Assembly (NCBI GenBank): GCA_903813345.2
Contig: CAIIXF020000005.1
Span: 19,719,375 to 19,783,374, forward strand
DNA from: Owenia fusiformis
Taxonomy: Eukaryota > Annelida > Polychaeta > Sabellida > Oweniidae
Direction of reading: 5' to 3'
DNA length: 64,000 bases
Within the stretch, counting starts at the first letter, position 1; the number at the start of each line of letters is the position of its first letter. Below the pieces are notes generated by a model. That model saw only the letters and a program-made list of their open reading frames with translations, had not been told where the DNA came from and did no database searches. Below are positions 1 to 13,427 of this stretch, in pieces. Position numbers and translations under genes: made by a program.

Positions 1-306
1 TTAGACTTTAAGGGAGATGTATACATTTGGAATTTTTAAGCAGTCCTCATTGGAGTCACATGTTATTTGCAGGAATACAACTCATTTCATATACCGTCTA
101 CATCTTTCCCATTTGTATCCTTTCTATCTTAGAGTTATTATTGTTGTTTTTAAAGGTTTTTTCTTGCAATTGAATTTTGTCTAATCTTTACATCTTCATT
201 ATCACATTTTGATAACAATGTTTTTAGCTTGACAGTAACTGAGTCTCCCATTTATTTGATCTTGGCCCTTTCAAAGGAAAATCATTTTCAGGAAAGTAGA
301 TTCTAC

Positions 307-3300
307 CTGAAGTTTTGATGCGACATCATGGAGATTATCCCAGCATGCATCAAGGAGCTTTGCTCTGGGGAGGTCAATTTGCATTCCAGGGGTTCCAGAC
401 CTCAACAACTGACTTAACTCCAGGATGTGTTTAATTTCATCACATAACAACTACAAAAGTCATTCAGACAATTAAATGCAACAAGTCTTCATAACAATGT
501 GAATTCCATTTTATTTGTGAAACAATTTAATCAATCATTCTATAATAATAGTTTAATGCACTTACATGTACTTGGCATTCTTTCATATATCATATATTAA
601 ATTCTCCTATACAGAGCAAAATGTAATGTGCTCTGACCCAAAGGGTATAAAAACGTTGGCGAATAGAATTCTCTATGAGAAATGATTGCAATAAGGGGTT
701 TGGTCATCTTTTTTTAAACAAGAAATTTAGCTCTAACCCCAAAGTTGGAGTTAGATTCCCATAACTGAGGTTACTTTTTTGTAAAAATATCATTGACTTG
801 AGCCATACAGGCTCACCAAAATCAAATATAGAATATGTGAATCTAAGTTACCTTACCTTCAAGTCACTGTGTGACACCAGGAGAAAAGCTCCAATGGAAA
901 AGTTAGCCAGATAGTGTTTACTCTTACTGTGGCACCATCTATATGAAGTTTCACAGACTAAGATTATACGTTGGAGGGTCTGGATGAGAACTGACACTTG
1001 GCTGGATTTAAATTGTGCAGCACCTGAATTTACATTATTATTATTTGAATGTATTTGATTACATTCAGATTGACTATCCTCTTCTTACCATCATCTGCCC
1101 TCAATGAATGTAAATTGGACATTCATTGAATTGTAGCAATTCAAAGGCCCTTTTATAATGCTATGTACCCTAATAAATTGTGATGGACTTTTGCCCTTTC
1201 CCCAAATGTAATAATAATCAACAATGTCAGGCCCGTAGCCAGGGGGAGTTCGCAGGGTTCAGGCGAACCCCCCCCCCCTGGCCAAAAATTCTTTCAAAAT
1301 CATGCAGTTTTTGACCATTTTGAGCATTTCTCTAGTGATTTTAGCCTTATTTGGGCCAAAATTGTCAATTGTGAACCCCCCCTGGAAATTTTTTAAAATT
1401 GAACCCCCCCTTGGCAAATCCTGGCTACGGGCCTGAATGTGAACATTGATTTCTCATATGACTAAGTCAGATTCAGCCACCTTCATATAATAAAGATAAA
1501 GCAGTTGATAGATACATGCACATGTAGGTGTCAATTAACTGCTAATTTCACAATGCCTGATGTCGAAGATGAGCCCTGCATTATCAAGCACATTTACACA
1601 TAGGGCCAACTATGGATGGAATGTATTGAAACTTCAGTTAATTCAGTAATGAATGTTTTGTTTGCAAATCAAGGATTTGGCATCTTATCCTTTATCATTT
1701 TCTTTTCAACTTTTTGCATTTAAAACAAAACAAATGTACAATTCTTTGCTTTTGCAAGGTCTTTCAACAATTACTTTATTTACCAAAGCCTAAAACGAGA
1801 CATACCTTTGGTTTGGCTGCTAGGTCTTCTTTCTGCAATAAGCGAGGCAAGAATTGCCGCCAGTGGTTGGAAGCTATCTTTTAGGAGTTTGCCTGTCTTT
1901 GTACTGGAGACACCATCAGCTAGGGGGACAGGATAGCATTTGTCACTCCATGTAGATGCCAGAGCATCACAGAACACTAGAATTAAGAAAATATTAAGTT
2001 TATTCCAAAATACTTCATGAAAATTACAATTAACAAAAGTCACTATGACATTTAAACCAGATCTGCCAACCTCCCATATTTTTCATCTACCATAATTTTT
2101 TGCAAATTTTTTTTCCATAAAAAATAACTAACTACCATTACCTTAATCTCCCATAAAAACAGCCGTACTACTAAAATTTGTTGTAATTTTTTTTTAAATC
2201 TGTATTTTGTGAAAATGGCTATAAAATCTACCATACTTTTGTTGATATTTACCATAAAAACAACTGTATTTTTGCTGAAATCTACTGTAAAATCTATTTT
2301 AGTTTTGCTGAAATCTACCATATTTCTAAAGGAAGATCATGACCTTGATACATGTAAGAGGAGTCACATTTCTTTCTTTTACTAACTCACATGTTCAGTC
2401 CAATATGAAGGTTATTCTTTCCAAACAACATTTTTGAAAAAATGCTTCACCTGCCAATGTTATTTTCTGGTATCATTAAATTATCTTCTATAACTAAACT
2501 TAGTAAGTAGTCAATACAAATCCAGTGTTATTGAGAAACTTGGAGTAGAAATTTGGAAAAATGAAAAGGTGGCCAATTTGAATGATATTTCTCGAAATAT
2601 CAGCATTTCTTGGAGGGGGCTCTCCAAGGGGTATGTGATAAGGTGACCTGGCCTCTAAAAACGGGACTAAATGGGACTTTGGGGTATTTAAAAATGAACA
2701 AATGTGACAAATAAATGCTTGCAAGTGACAATTTTGTTCATTTATCTGACTGACAAGTTTTTTTAAAGTGACAAAAATAGACAATTCGTTCTGAATGTAA
2801 ATAGATGCAAGTTAAGATGACTTATTCTAACCAGTAACAGTAATCAAACAATGGTAACAGACTATTTGTTGCATCTAAACCTTATAAATTGCCAACCTTC
2901 AAAAGGGGTGGAAATGATTAGAACTAATTTTAGAGTCTATATTTTTTGTGATTGGCTGGATGCCCCAAATACATTTTGCATATGTTTAATCAGTTTGTTT
3001 GGAATAATAAAATATGTTCCTTTTTTTATACAAAAACATAATGTATACTAAAAAATATTGATATTTTGAAATATAAATCATTTCATAATGTGACAAGTTA
3101 CACTTAATCTGTTGAATTGATTATGTCAAATCAAATTCTTTTTGTGGTGCACATGGACAATTTGATAATTCTTATAACCTTGAAGCAATGGCCGGTATTA
3201 ACAGATCGCCTCATTTAAGTAAAATTATTCAAATATTGAGTATCAAACTAAGTCTATAGCCACAACCAGACAAACACCTATCAAAACACAACTGGCTTGA

Positions 3301-6300
3301 AAATTTCTTCAAATTTTGAGCAAAATCTGTCAACTGGTATTTCAGTTATCAAACATGATATTTTTTATGAACAGTGGTGACCATTTTGAAATGAATGGTA
3401 ATATTTAGAATGCCTCTCTGAGCAGAAGTCCTTTGGTCAAGATATTAGCCCTCCATAATTTGGTCCATATGGCATAATATCAAAAATTACAGTCATTTTG
3501 AAATGCAGTGGCCATCTTGAAAATTTTTTCTTGAACAGAAGTATTTTGTCCCTAGGCATGAGCAAGTGAAATCTAAACCAAATCTGGACAGAGGAACGAA
3601 CAGGTTTTCAATATCCCTCACAAACTACGTTCGGTTGGATAATAACATCAATCACACAACACAACTGGGCACAACCTGATACCTATTCGATTCTGCACGA
3701 CCCAACACCCGACCAGCATAACACAATCATAACACTAGAAATCGGCAACTCCACGGAGTAGCTAATCCCAACGAACACATAATTGTGATCTACCCTAAAA
3801 TTCTTTTAATTTGAGTATAATATAGCCATACTTCTAAGAGGTCAGAAAATTATTGCGAAATCCCACATTAGGTGGCAATTTTGAATTTTACGAGGCCCGA
3901 ATCAGAAGAACAATACAATATTTTACCTTGACTTGATCTTTGACCTAGCAACCTCAAGTAGGTCAAAGATCAAGTCAAGGTCAAATCTACCAGTTTCCCG
4001 CCAAATTCAGACATCTTGAGAAAGGCAACAGGAGTTGTCGAAAGCTAGATAGTAATGCTATAAAAGGTTAGTGAATTGAGGAATTTTAATCTATTTAATC
4101 ATACACCTAACCAATGAACAATTTCGGATATAATATTTTACAATATTTGCAATCTACTCTAAATTGCCTTTTATTTGAGTATAGTAAAGCTATACTTCAA
4201 AAACATCTCAAAATTAACGCAAATTTCTGTTTTCCCAATTCACAATCCCGGGGGGGGAGGTCAGGGTGAAAAACACAGAATATATGTGAAATAGATAGAT
4301 GTTGGGAATATCTCGTACTACCAACATTTCAAATCATGATATTTATTACTTTGGTTTAAAATGAAAAACATATATTTTTGTGAAAAATTCCTGCCATTTT
4401 AAAAGTGGTGGCCATCTTTTTTTGCGTAAAACTATTCACCAATATACATCTTTCCACCAAATATAAAGAAAATCCATCGACCAGTATTCGAGTTATTTTC
4501 CAAAGAGACAGACGGACTGACGGAGGGCTTCACTATTATTACCCTACTGAACTTCGTTCGTTGGGATACTAAAACAACCCATTGTCAAATTAACATAATA
4601 AAAAATGTGGTACATAAAGGATTACCAAAACTGTATCAACTGTCAAACTAACACAATCCAATCAGACACAACCCAATAATGATCCAACACAACCTAACAC
4701 CAAGAGAAATCATTATAATGCAATCAATCTTTAAAAAAAAAAATTGCAATATTTCAAATATAAATTAATTACATGCATTTTTCAAAACATCACAAAAAAT
4801 AATCTTTCACAAAAAGACCTTATTTTGGTAAATTCTACAGCAAATATTTCATTTTAGGTTCACAAGTTTGTTCAAACAGAAGCGGTTATTGAAGTTGTGC
4901 ATTTATAGATTAATTCTCTATAATGAATCAACATCACCCAGGATTATACACTGATAGTATTCCTCTATATTTGACCCAAACACTAACTTCCAGTGCAAAC
5001 AAGTCATGATTGTTATGACTGTTACAAATTAAACACCTACAGTAAATATATAATCTAGACTGAGTGCATTTGGAAATTGAATATGACATACAATATCAAT
5101 AACCACAATTAACCCACGCAGAGGGAAGAAGTTATATAAGGTATTACCTGTATCCCATGTTGCCATGGCAACATCAGCCTGTAGCTTAAAGGTAACTGTG
5201 TTAAGATGAGGTATGGCTGCCATGGGAAACATATCTGAAATACAACATATTACATCTATTAAGAATATATCAAATTGGCCACCTAGTAATTTATCCAGCA
5301 TGGTTAAAATCAAATCAGTTCCTGGCACTAGTCTACTAGTCTAGAATCTGTATCTATCTATCTAATTTTTAAAATCGTTGACAAAAAAGATTCATTGTGA
5401 AAGTTTGACTGAACTATGTAGATTCTAACATGCTTTAAAACAGCTACCAATACATCAATTACATAGCTTTTGAGAATATATTTTTATTGAGGTACATGTA
5501 CATACCTTTCATACAAGTCTGTTGAATCATTTTTGTAAGCAACACCACTGTAGTGTCAGAACAGAAACATAGATGTCCCAACTGTTGTTCAGCAGACACA
5601 CGTGCACCCCAGACATGTTGCATAAGCATACCCTGAAAGTGGCTGCTAAACTGTCCCCACAGGAGATCCATGTAACGACCTGTGAGCTGAGATTTTAATG
5701 AGTTATCAGCTGTGTCTCCCCATGTCACTGATTTACGCTTTGGATCATGTCGTGAAAAAAAAGCGGAATCATTTTGTGAGGATGGAGGTTTAGAATTAGA
5801 AATTGCCATGTTAGTTTTTGATGATAATGATGCCTTATTCCGAACTAGACCTGTGGAATGGCATACAACTTCAAAGAACTTATCTGCAAAGTCTTTCTCT
5901 TGACGGGCAAATGTGACAACAGGTGACATTTGATTGGTTAAATCTGGAGCTTTAAGGGTGCCTAATTTCAACAACGAGTCACTGATGCTTGTGTGACTCT
6001 TTGAAGCTGAACAATAATCGGAATCTATAGGTAAATTAGGCACGTAACTATCTTCCCAAATGAGGCTTGCATCAGCTTCTCCACTCTCAACTACCCCTAT
6101 CACCTCCTTACTGCTAACAAAAAACTGTTGAGTAGCCCCTGCTGCATATTTGGACCGTTCACCTGCTAGAATACTTAGAATTCTTGACAAAGGGATCTGT
6201 TTAATATCATTTAGGGAAGTATATGTACTCTCCATAGTGCCTGACTGGTTAGAATTGAGCAAATTGTCTTCCTGAGAGAATCGAGATTTGACTAGATTAA

Positions 6301-7102
6301 GTACAGTGTTAAATTCTTCAATTCCACGGGTGATGCTCCATAAAGTTGATTGAGTCAACTGATCAAAACTAGTATGGGAAAATACTTGTAAACCTTGTCT
6401 TATGATCTTATCAATCCAATAAAGGGCAGCACATACTCCACGAGTTAGAGTATCCCTAACCGACCCCATTTGGACATATAATTTGGGCAAAAGTGGCTGT
6501 AACCAATGGTTTGTATGCATCTGTTGCTTGATATAGTTCCAGTGTCCTATGTGTACACGTAGGTCCTCACATATTGCACTTAGGCATTCAAGCCGAGTCT
6601 CTGGCATGCTAAAGCTACCTGTACTGTGAGATATGGCATACCAACTCTGACTTTCCTCACACACAATCAACTCTAAGTTTCGAATAAAACTGCTCAAAGA
6701 ATTAATCCGAAAAGTATAATCCTTGATCAACTGTAAATAACATCTGGTCTCCATGAGATGCCTAAGTCTTTTATACTGCTGGCCAAGGGGTACACTTAGC
6801 TTACAATGAATGAAGTTATTACCCTGTGTCTTGTTTCTCTTACAGATATGACAGCCAGGGTGAAGTACTCTATAAGCCTGGCTGAGAGCTTTGGCAACAC
6901 TATTGCACTGCTCAGTATCAAGTCCTGCCTTTGTACTGGTAGGAGTTGCACTCCCAGAGTCATCATTCTCTTCTTCTGAAGACCCTTGGCTTTCATCATC
7001 CTGGTTATCATCATTATCATCGCTAACATCACAATGGGTTTGTTGTTGCCCTATTAGTGATCGCCGCACTGCTGGCTTGGGACGTATGTCATCATCCATT
7101 AT
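307..7102 (-). CDS. Conserved protein, 5' part of gene; candidate CCDC142 family
   Basis: Five coding exons on the minus strand join in phase: 5506-7102, 5148-5234, 1806-1976, 857-1023 and 307-450. They give 721 codons and then leave the window. Each has an AG acceptor and GT donor. The start is taken as the ATG at 7099, just inside an acceptor (pyrimidine tract then CAG ending at 7103), so a 5' non-coding exon should lie upstream. The first 60 residues are acidic and Ser-rich (runs of D, E and S). The rest is hydrophobic, Leu/Trp-rich and probably helical, with conserved-looking stretches such as MFPMAAIPHL, TWSDKCYPVPL and DLPRAKLLDACWDNLHDVA. No signal peptide, membrane segment or catalytic motif is seen. 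The length and helical character suggest CCDC142, a protein of unknown function, but this is recognition by general look, not by a diagnostic motif. That it is a real gene is secure; the family name is not. Confidence 0.8.
1228..1435. mobile_element. MITE, CAGGCCCGTAGCCAGG family, copy 1
   Basis: A 208-bp element with terminal inverted repeats CAGGCCCGTAGCCAGG and CCTGGCTACGGGCCTG. It is flanked by the 5-bp direct repeat AATGT (1223-1227 and 1436-1440). The interior has runs of C and an AT-rich core and no coding capacity. It sits in an intron of the minus-strand gene. Other copies lie at 15063-15251 and 40213-40360. The superfamily is not determined. Confidence 0.8.
1977..5147. other. Large intron of the minus-strand gene, repeat-rich
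   Basis: Non-coding intron of about 3.2 kb. It holds AT-rich sequence, diverged repeats built around a 'ggccattttgaaa' theme (about 3350-3560 and 4370-4460; the same theme recurs at 20.9-21.7 kb and 52 kb), a perfect 22-bp-arm hairpin at 3925-3981, and two stretches ending in 'cttcgttcg'-like tails (3640 and 4550) typical of decayed repeats. No convincing exon or RNA gene was seen. Confidence 0.6.
3925..3981. repeat. Perfect 22-bp inverted repeat (hairpin)
   Basis: Arms at 3925-3946 and 3960-3981 are perfect reverse complements around a 13-bp loop. The core is built from tgacctt/aaggtca-like half sites (TTGACTTGATCTTTGACCT). It could be a remnant palindromic element or, less likely, a nuclear-receptor-type site. 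Confidence 0.75.
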
Positions 7103-9110
7103 CTGCAAGTAAAACAGGAAAGAAATTGCTTGCCATCTTCGATTGTGGTCAAGAACCTGTTAACCTATTTTTCATGGCAAAAGTTCTCAAGGAAATTGTA
7201 AGGATGACATCTTACTTCATTCATGGACTTTCAAGAGTCTCTTGAATCATGAACCTCTGCCAATAAATTTACTCAAAGGATCGGACATAAAATCTTCAGA
7301 AATTTTTTATTTCCCTGATCAGTCAGTTTATCAATAAATATAACATTGTCATACTCCAATTGACATGCACTGTTGTCAGCTTTATCTCCAATCACTTAAA
7401 CCATGGGCATTCAATAGAGTGGTATGCAAATCTGTGTTATTACATGAGAACTACACAATGAGCAGTGCCATGCTTCCCTTTTTGGTAAGATTTCAAAAAG
7501 ATTCAGATTGATGTATATGTTTTTAGTATTATCTTGAAGAAAAATCTATTTTGAATATGATTAAAACATGAAACATGATTATCTCATTAAAGAGTTATTA
7601 AGCAAAAAAGACCAATAAGGAAAAGCGGTATCAAAATGTTCTCTTCGAGTGTTGCATTGGGGGTAATTATTCAAGAACACATTCCAATAAAAATATAATT
7701 TGTGGGGGAATGTTCAGTTCCATTATTGCCATAATTACTGTATGATGAATCCCATTTCCTATTAAATTATCAACATGTGTGCAGACAATCATGCTTTTAT
7801 TTTTGGGTTGTGTCTTTAAATCATACATGAAAAGCACAAAACAAGATTTTCCTTAGAATGTGTACAGGAAGCATTTTTTCTCAAATTTTGAAAACCTAAG
7901 ACAATGCTTATGTATGAGACATGGGAAGTTACCTACCCTTCTATTGAAAGCCCACGCTTAAACCAAACACATATGTAAGCGTCTGTTGATAAAAGCACAA
8001 AATAAACGAGAGCAGATGATAATGTCCAGTTTCTGCTATTTCCAGTGATCATGATGTCTACTCCGGAGTTTGGATGTCTATTCTGAGAATGTAACGCCAC
8101 TCCACATGATGTCACACCAGATTACCGAGAAACACCATGACATTTCTTCCCCTAGAAACAATAGCCACAGCTTGCTTGGGCTATGTGATCATTTGCTTTC
8201 ATTGGCTGTTAGTTGTGATGTGATGTAAACTGACAGATGAACAGCATCGTACATTGCCAGAAACTACCGAATCCGGACATTATCTGTCCAGTCTGAAATT
8301 TTGAAACAAGTGACCTGGGAAAACCAAGGGCTTATTTAATACCCGGGGCTTAGTTGTATACCCAATGAAACGAGAAACAACACGACATCCGGGGTTTTGT
8401 TTGGTCTTCATTAGACAATGGTGTAAAGAGGGGTAGGATTTCTCAGACCTAGGTACCTTTTTCTGTACCATTTTGTGGTTATTTTTTACTATATGGCATT
8501 GCAATCCGTTCATATCATTAGCTGCATAATTGATTTACTTAAATATATGATATGTAAATAAGGGTTAATACGAACAGAATAAACAGGGAAATGTACTTGA
8601 AGTGGCGATTGTGTTTTCTGTCAGTCAGTCTCATCCCCCTTACCCAGCTCTATAGCGCGGTATAAGGTGACCTAATTATGCAAATAAGAAGACCCCGTTG
8701 GTTTCTTGTCAGCGCAATCAAAACGGACGGGGACAATCTTCGTCTTAACTGTTGTTTCCGAATGGTTCGTGAACGTAATTCACTGAATTATAGAAAATAT
8801 GTTACGTTATAAGGATAGATTGTTTTTACTTACCAATCATCAACATTTGCTGAAATATTCAGCTCTGGAGTTTATGTCCAGAGGGGGGTGAAACACATCG
8901 TCAGAATAAATTTCAAGTTTTCACACCCCTATCATGTTTATTGGCTAATTCAAATCGGATGCGGTAAAAAAACCGAACCCCAATTTGCGTACGTTCCAGG
9001 TATTACGTTCGCCCTTGGGAAAACTATTGACAGCGCCAGTAATTAAAATCATGTAACCATTCAAACAGAAATATGAAGAAAAGATTACAGGACGAATATT
9101 GATCACCCGA
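7103..9110. other. Intergenic region upstream of the minus-strand gene
   Basis: No coding exon is supported. The region should contain the promoter and first non-coding exon of the minus-strand gene. An inverted CCAAT box (ATTGG, near 8200) and an octamer-like ATGCAAAT (near 8677) are visible but unproven. A 60-codon ORF on the minus strand (7933-8115) is followed by a possible donor, but joining it to the acceptor at 7103 meets a stop, so at most it would be leader sequence. Confidence 0.4.
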
Positions 9111-9981
9111 TGCTTGAGATGAGACCCTATCTGTTGCAAGACTAACGCCTGGCGTAACCGTCACCATGTTATTCGGTGTTTTTTAAGTAGCACAAGGATC
9201 CTGCCATGACCGTGGTAATGTTATCGTGAAAGCCTGGTATAACCGCGACAATGCTGTATTATATTAAATGCCTGCCATGAGCGTGCTAGTGTAATCGTGT
9301 AAGCCTGGCGCGACCTTTATATGACATTAATGACCTTCATGTTTCGCCTGTTGCTGTTGGTATTTTTTATGGATAAATCTTATTTATTGATCATTATAGA
9401 AAGTATATGCTTTCGAATCGAAGCTCCTTGAATGAGAGTAGAGATATAGTTTGTTCGCAAATTATTTATGAGTAAAAATTAGGTTTTCGTTGTGAAATTA
9501 ATACACATTTTTAGTAGTCTTTATTTACATATTTAAGGTAGTTAAACACGAAGAAAAATTGTCATTATAGTGTTCCCATGCTACTTTAAATACAACCACG
9601 GTCATGAGAGGCCTTGCAACTATTGTCACGGTCATACGGGGCTTTAACATTACCACGGTCATGACAGGCCTTGCAATATAATATAGCATTGTCACGGTCA
9701 TGACAGGCCTTGCAAGCATTGTGACGGTCATATCAGGCTTTAACGTTACCACGGTCATGACAGGCCTTATAAGCATTGTCACGGTCATATTAGGCTTTAA
9801 CATTACCACGGTCATGACAGGCCTTGCAATATAATACAGCATTGTCACGGTTATACCAGGCTTACAAAATAACACTGCCACGGTCATGGCAGGATCCTTG
9901 CGCTACTTAAAAAACACCGAATAACATGGTGACGGTTACACCAGGCGTTAGTCTTGCAACAGATAGCATGTGCTTGAGATG
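9111..9981. mobile_element. Non-autonomous Mutator-like foldback element
   Basis: The element at 9122-9970 is bracketed by an 11-bp direct repeat TGCTTGAGATG (9111-9121 and 9971-9981). Its ends are long inverted repeats: left 'ctatctgttgcaagactaac' from 9127 and its complement ending at 9966, continuing inward through 'gtaaccgtcaccatg'. The outermost 4-5 bases do not match. Inside each arm are tandem subrepeats of about 40-85 bp built on 'catgaccgtggtaatg', longer on the right (about 9590-9890). There is no transposase. Target duplications of 8-11 bp and long TIRs are typical of MULE elements; the assignment is by that analogy. Confidence 0.7.
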
Positions 9982-11084
9982 GTGAAGGTAAAGGTCAGTA
10001 AGATGGTCATATTTTTGAGTGGTCATACTTTTGGATGTACAATTTTTGATTTCGTGTGCGGTCTTCTCATTATTTCATTGAGCCTACCACCAATGGGGAC
10101 TGGATCTGGCTCGGCATCTGTGTCTTGAATGCCAATTGTCCGCAATTGTCATTTTGATGATGCAGAATTCAGATCATTGAAAGCCATTTCCCAACCTAAT
10201 TAAACATTCGAAAGATAAATGAAAATAATAATTAACTACTTTATGTGAACTTACTTGTATATTACTTCAGCATAGTCGTTTAAAGTGATGGTTTTTGGCT
10301 GAAATTTAAATATTGTCTAGATCTAATATTTCATGATTTTCTTGGTCGCCATGTTGCCAAAACAATTCTTGGCGACGTATTTTATTTAATATCAATATTA
10401 ATTTATGCAAATTCTTCAAGTAAAAGTACATCATGATACACACTTGCGGACAGACCTCATGTAAATGCTGTTCTGAATCCAAAATAAGTTTAGTTTCTTG
10501 CATTGAACATGTTGAAAATATTATGGCCAATAAATTATTGGCGACGTCACCAGTCATAGCGGCAAGATGCGCTATTTTACCAATTTTGCGCAGATACGAC
10601 ATTCATTGTATTTCGCTATTTGCCTCGACTATTACCGATTTACTTGAATAAATTACAAATATGATACAGACTATATTCGAATACATATAAGATCATTTAT
10701 TTTTATAAAAATATGATCAAATTTTATTCTAATTGTATTTTCGCGTTAATAGTCATTCCTCGCGTACTATGTACTGTTGATGTAAGTTTGTGAAATTTTC
10801 GGAGAAAGTAAACACAGCTTATAAAATGTGATGACATTGCATGAATACACCATTCTATTGCTTCAGATTCATAAGGTAAGTTCATCTTTATTAGTGGAAA
10901 CTGTATATTTAAGAAATATAGACCAAAGAGCAGGGGTAATATTGTCGAATACACCGCGCAGTGCTAGGCAAATAATTTATTTAAAAAATTTATACATATT
11001 TTTTATTTTGGAAGGAAGCTGCGTTACCTGGTGTATAATATATACCTCCTAGATGGAGGACTTCCCACTATCCGTGTAGGCACA
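9982..11084. other. Intergenic, no gene seen
   Basis: AT-rich sequence with short ORFs only (for example minus 10306-10602 and plus 10433-10651). These lack recognisable motifs, splice context or codon pattern. Nothing functional is supported. Confidence 0.4.
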
Positions 11085-11737
11085 TTATCGCATTCTACGA
11101 CCCCTTTAGATTGTGGTCGTACGCCCGTATCATTGGTAAGCCTGTCTTTCTACAATGTCGGAGAATGAACTACGCATTGCATTATTAATGACCTACCTCG
11201 ATATACATTCCACAGTTTTTTAGAATTGTTAGATTGCCAATTGTATGGGTTTATTGGCAGGATGAAGATATTTTCGTTTTTGATAGCAATATTTGCGTGT
11301 AATATTTAACTTATTTTAACCGTCAAATTCCTCCATTCAGTTCCCGGCATGTCTATGTCTATGTGAATAATCTGCAAAAGGCTAATAAGCCCATATAAAG
11401 CAGATATATAATTTAACAGTGATAGAATTTGAATAGAATATGATTCTATTGCATGCACCAGTCATAAGGAAAATCCCTGGGGAATTCCCCTTCCGACATT
11501 TTGAAAATTGCTGACATATTTCCGATGTTAAAACTAAAATCTCTTCGTTCTGCCGATAAACCCATACAATTGGCGATCTAACAACAAAAAAAGAATTCTA
11601 AAATACTCTGGAATGTATCGAGGTAGGTCATTTAATAGTGCAATGTGTAGTTCATTCTCCGACATTGTAGAAAGACAGGCTTACCAATGATACGGACGTA
11701 CAACCACAATCTAAAGTGGTCGGTAGGATACGATAAA
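11085..11737. mobile_element. Long-TIR non-autonomous DNA element
   Basis: Arms of about 190-205 bp (about 11085-11275 and 11530-11737) are inverted copies of one another. They share 'cctttagattgtgg', 'gcctgtctttctacaatgtc' and 'ccaattgtatgggttta' in opposite orientation. The loop is about 250 bp, AT-rich and non-coding. I found no clear target-site duplication, so the exact ends are approximate. Confidence 0.7.
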
Positions 11738-13427
11738 TCAATTGTTACTTTGGCATGAATGTAAAAAAGACAAAACAAGTGATGAAATCAGCTCACCGGA
11801 TTCCTTTATTGCAGACTGAATAAACATTTTTGGAGTAAATCCTATTTGGTTTTATTTGATCAACAATGAGTTTTTGACTTGCACTGTCTACACTCACAGA
11901 CAATAATAATAATTACTAAAGAGAAAGCATTGGGGAGAGTAAGATTATCATAAATGATAACAATTAAGATCAGAATTTTTAAGAATTATGCAATGAACTA
12001 CATGTATTATAATCTGTTTACAAAGAGATTAATTTGAGAGTTAAGAAACCTAATTAACATAGAACAACAGCAACCAAACATTTAAAAATTACGAAAATGA
12101 TTATAGGGCCATTATATATTCCTATTCAAAGACAAATCATTTTTGATTACTTATTAAGGTGTACTGTATGTTTCATGTTTTATTTAAGCCAAATGGTGTT
12201 GTTTCCCCCCTCTCCTTCATGCAACTTACATATGTACTTTTAAATGGATGATATATTATAATGTTGTTTTTTTATTTTTATTTTTTTATTATTTTCAAAA
12301 TCAAAACATATTTACATATACATTTAATCAAGAATACAAAAGTTAAGTAAGGTGTGATAATATAAAATATAAGGCTACAGTAAGTACATAAACCTGCATG
12401 CAGTAATCTCACATCTAATCTATAAGATGTAAAAAAGAATAAAATAAAGAAACACAGCAAGTACATGTCTATAAAGATGTGAAAAAAGTATATCTACATA
12501 TACTATGATTTACATCTACTCTGTTAATAAAACAAGTTCAAAATTATATTATAATGTTCTTGCATAGACATATTGAATTTTGATCACAATAGGCATTACA
12601 TTTCAGTTTGCAGCCATAGGCTTGTGTTTAATCCCCCATCTCAATTTCAAGTCAGAATTCTGTGGATTTTTTCATAAAAATTAAATGGGACTTAATTTGG
12701 AAAATTTCATTTAGAAACATAATGTATTTTTCTTTTTTCTGCATCCAAATCAACCAAACATATACAGGGTAGCCATGGAAAAACATGGACTTTCAAAAGA
12801 TCAAAAGAATAACCATGGCTTTTGATTGCACTTTCCAAAACATCAGCGAAATAACCATGGAAAAGCATGGCTTTCGATTGCAATCAACCGACTTCCATTG
12901 CTTTTGATTGCAGTTTCCTCAACTTCAAAGAAAGTAACCATGGTTTTTGATTGCATTCTCAAATTTAAGAAATGTAATTTAAGAAAATGAGTTATTTATT
13001 TATTAAATTATTTCATATTGAATTTTATTATTGAAAATTAAAGAAAGAATAAGAAAGTAGACCTTTTACTTGGGCTTGTTTGACTTAATCTTTTTCAAAG
13101 GTTAGAAGTGTCTTGATTTACACCTTTAGCACAGATTGTGTAAATATGAATTGTTGGAAGTTCCTCTAATTTTATAATCTCCAATCCAATCATCCAATCA
13201 TGATGGTGAGGCCTTTATTCATGTAAAGATGAACCTCTTTAACTCTATTTTATTGTTAATTATAAATTAACATCAAATATAATTGTCGCTGATCTTGTTC
13301 AAGAAACGCATCTATTGATCATGTCATATTAGATCAATTGGACAATCCAAAACCTGTTAGATCTCTTCAACAACAAAATGTGCAAACTAAAAGTGGTGAC
13401 ATATTGTTATATGGTCTTGATTTTTTG
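11738..13427. other. Intergenic, AT-rich with a small diverged repeat
   Basis: No gene seen. Around 12770-12960 there are several diverged copies of a unit containing 'aaccatggcttttgattgca'. A segment near 13389 ('aaaagtggtgacatattgtt') is repeated at about 27738 in TEP1 intron 12, so it belongs to a dispersed family. Confidence 0.45.

Noticed and set aside
7100-7108. Start of the minus-strand protein at position 7108
   Set aside because: That start is a TTG lying inside the splice acceptor. The ATG at 7099, three bases into the exon, is the sensible start.
7933-8115. 60-codon minus ORF with hydrophobic stretch, possible first exon
   Set aside because: Joining to the next acceptor of the minus-strand gene meets a stop in frame. 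At most it is 5' leader.
9525-9887. 120-codon minus ORF with repeated RPVMTVVMLKP phrases
   Set aside because: It is the subrepeat structure of the foldback element read in a chance open frame, with no other coding evidence.
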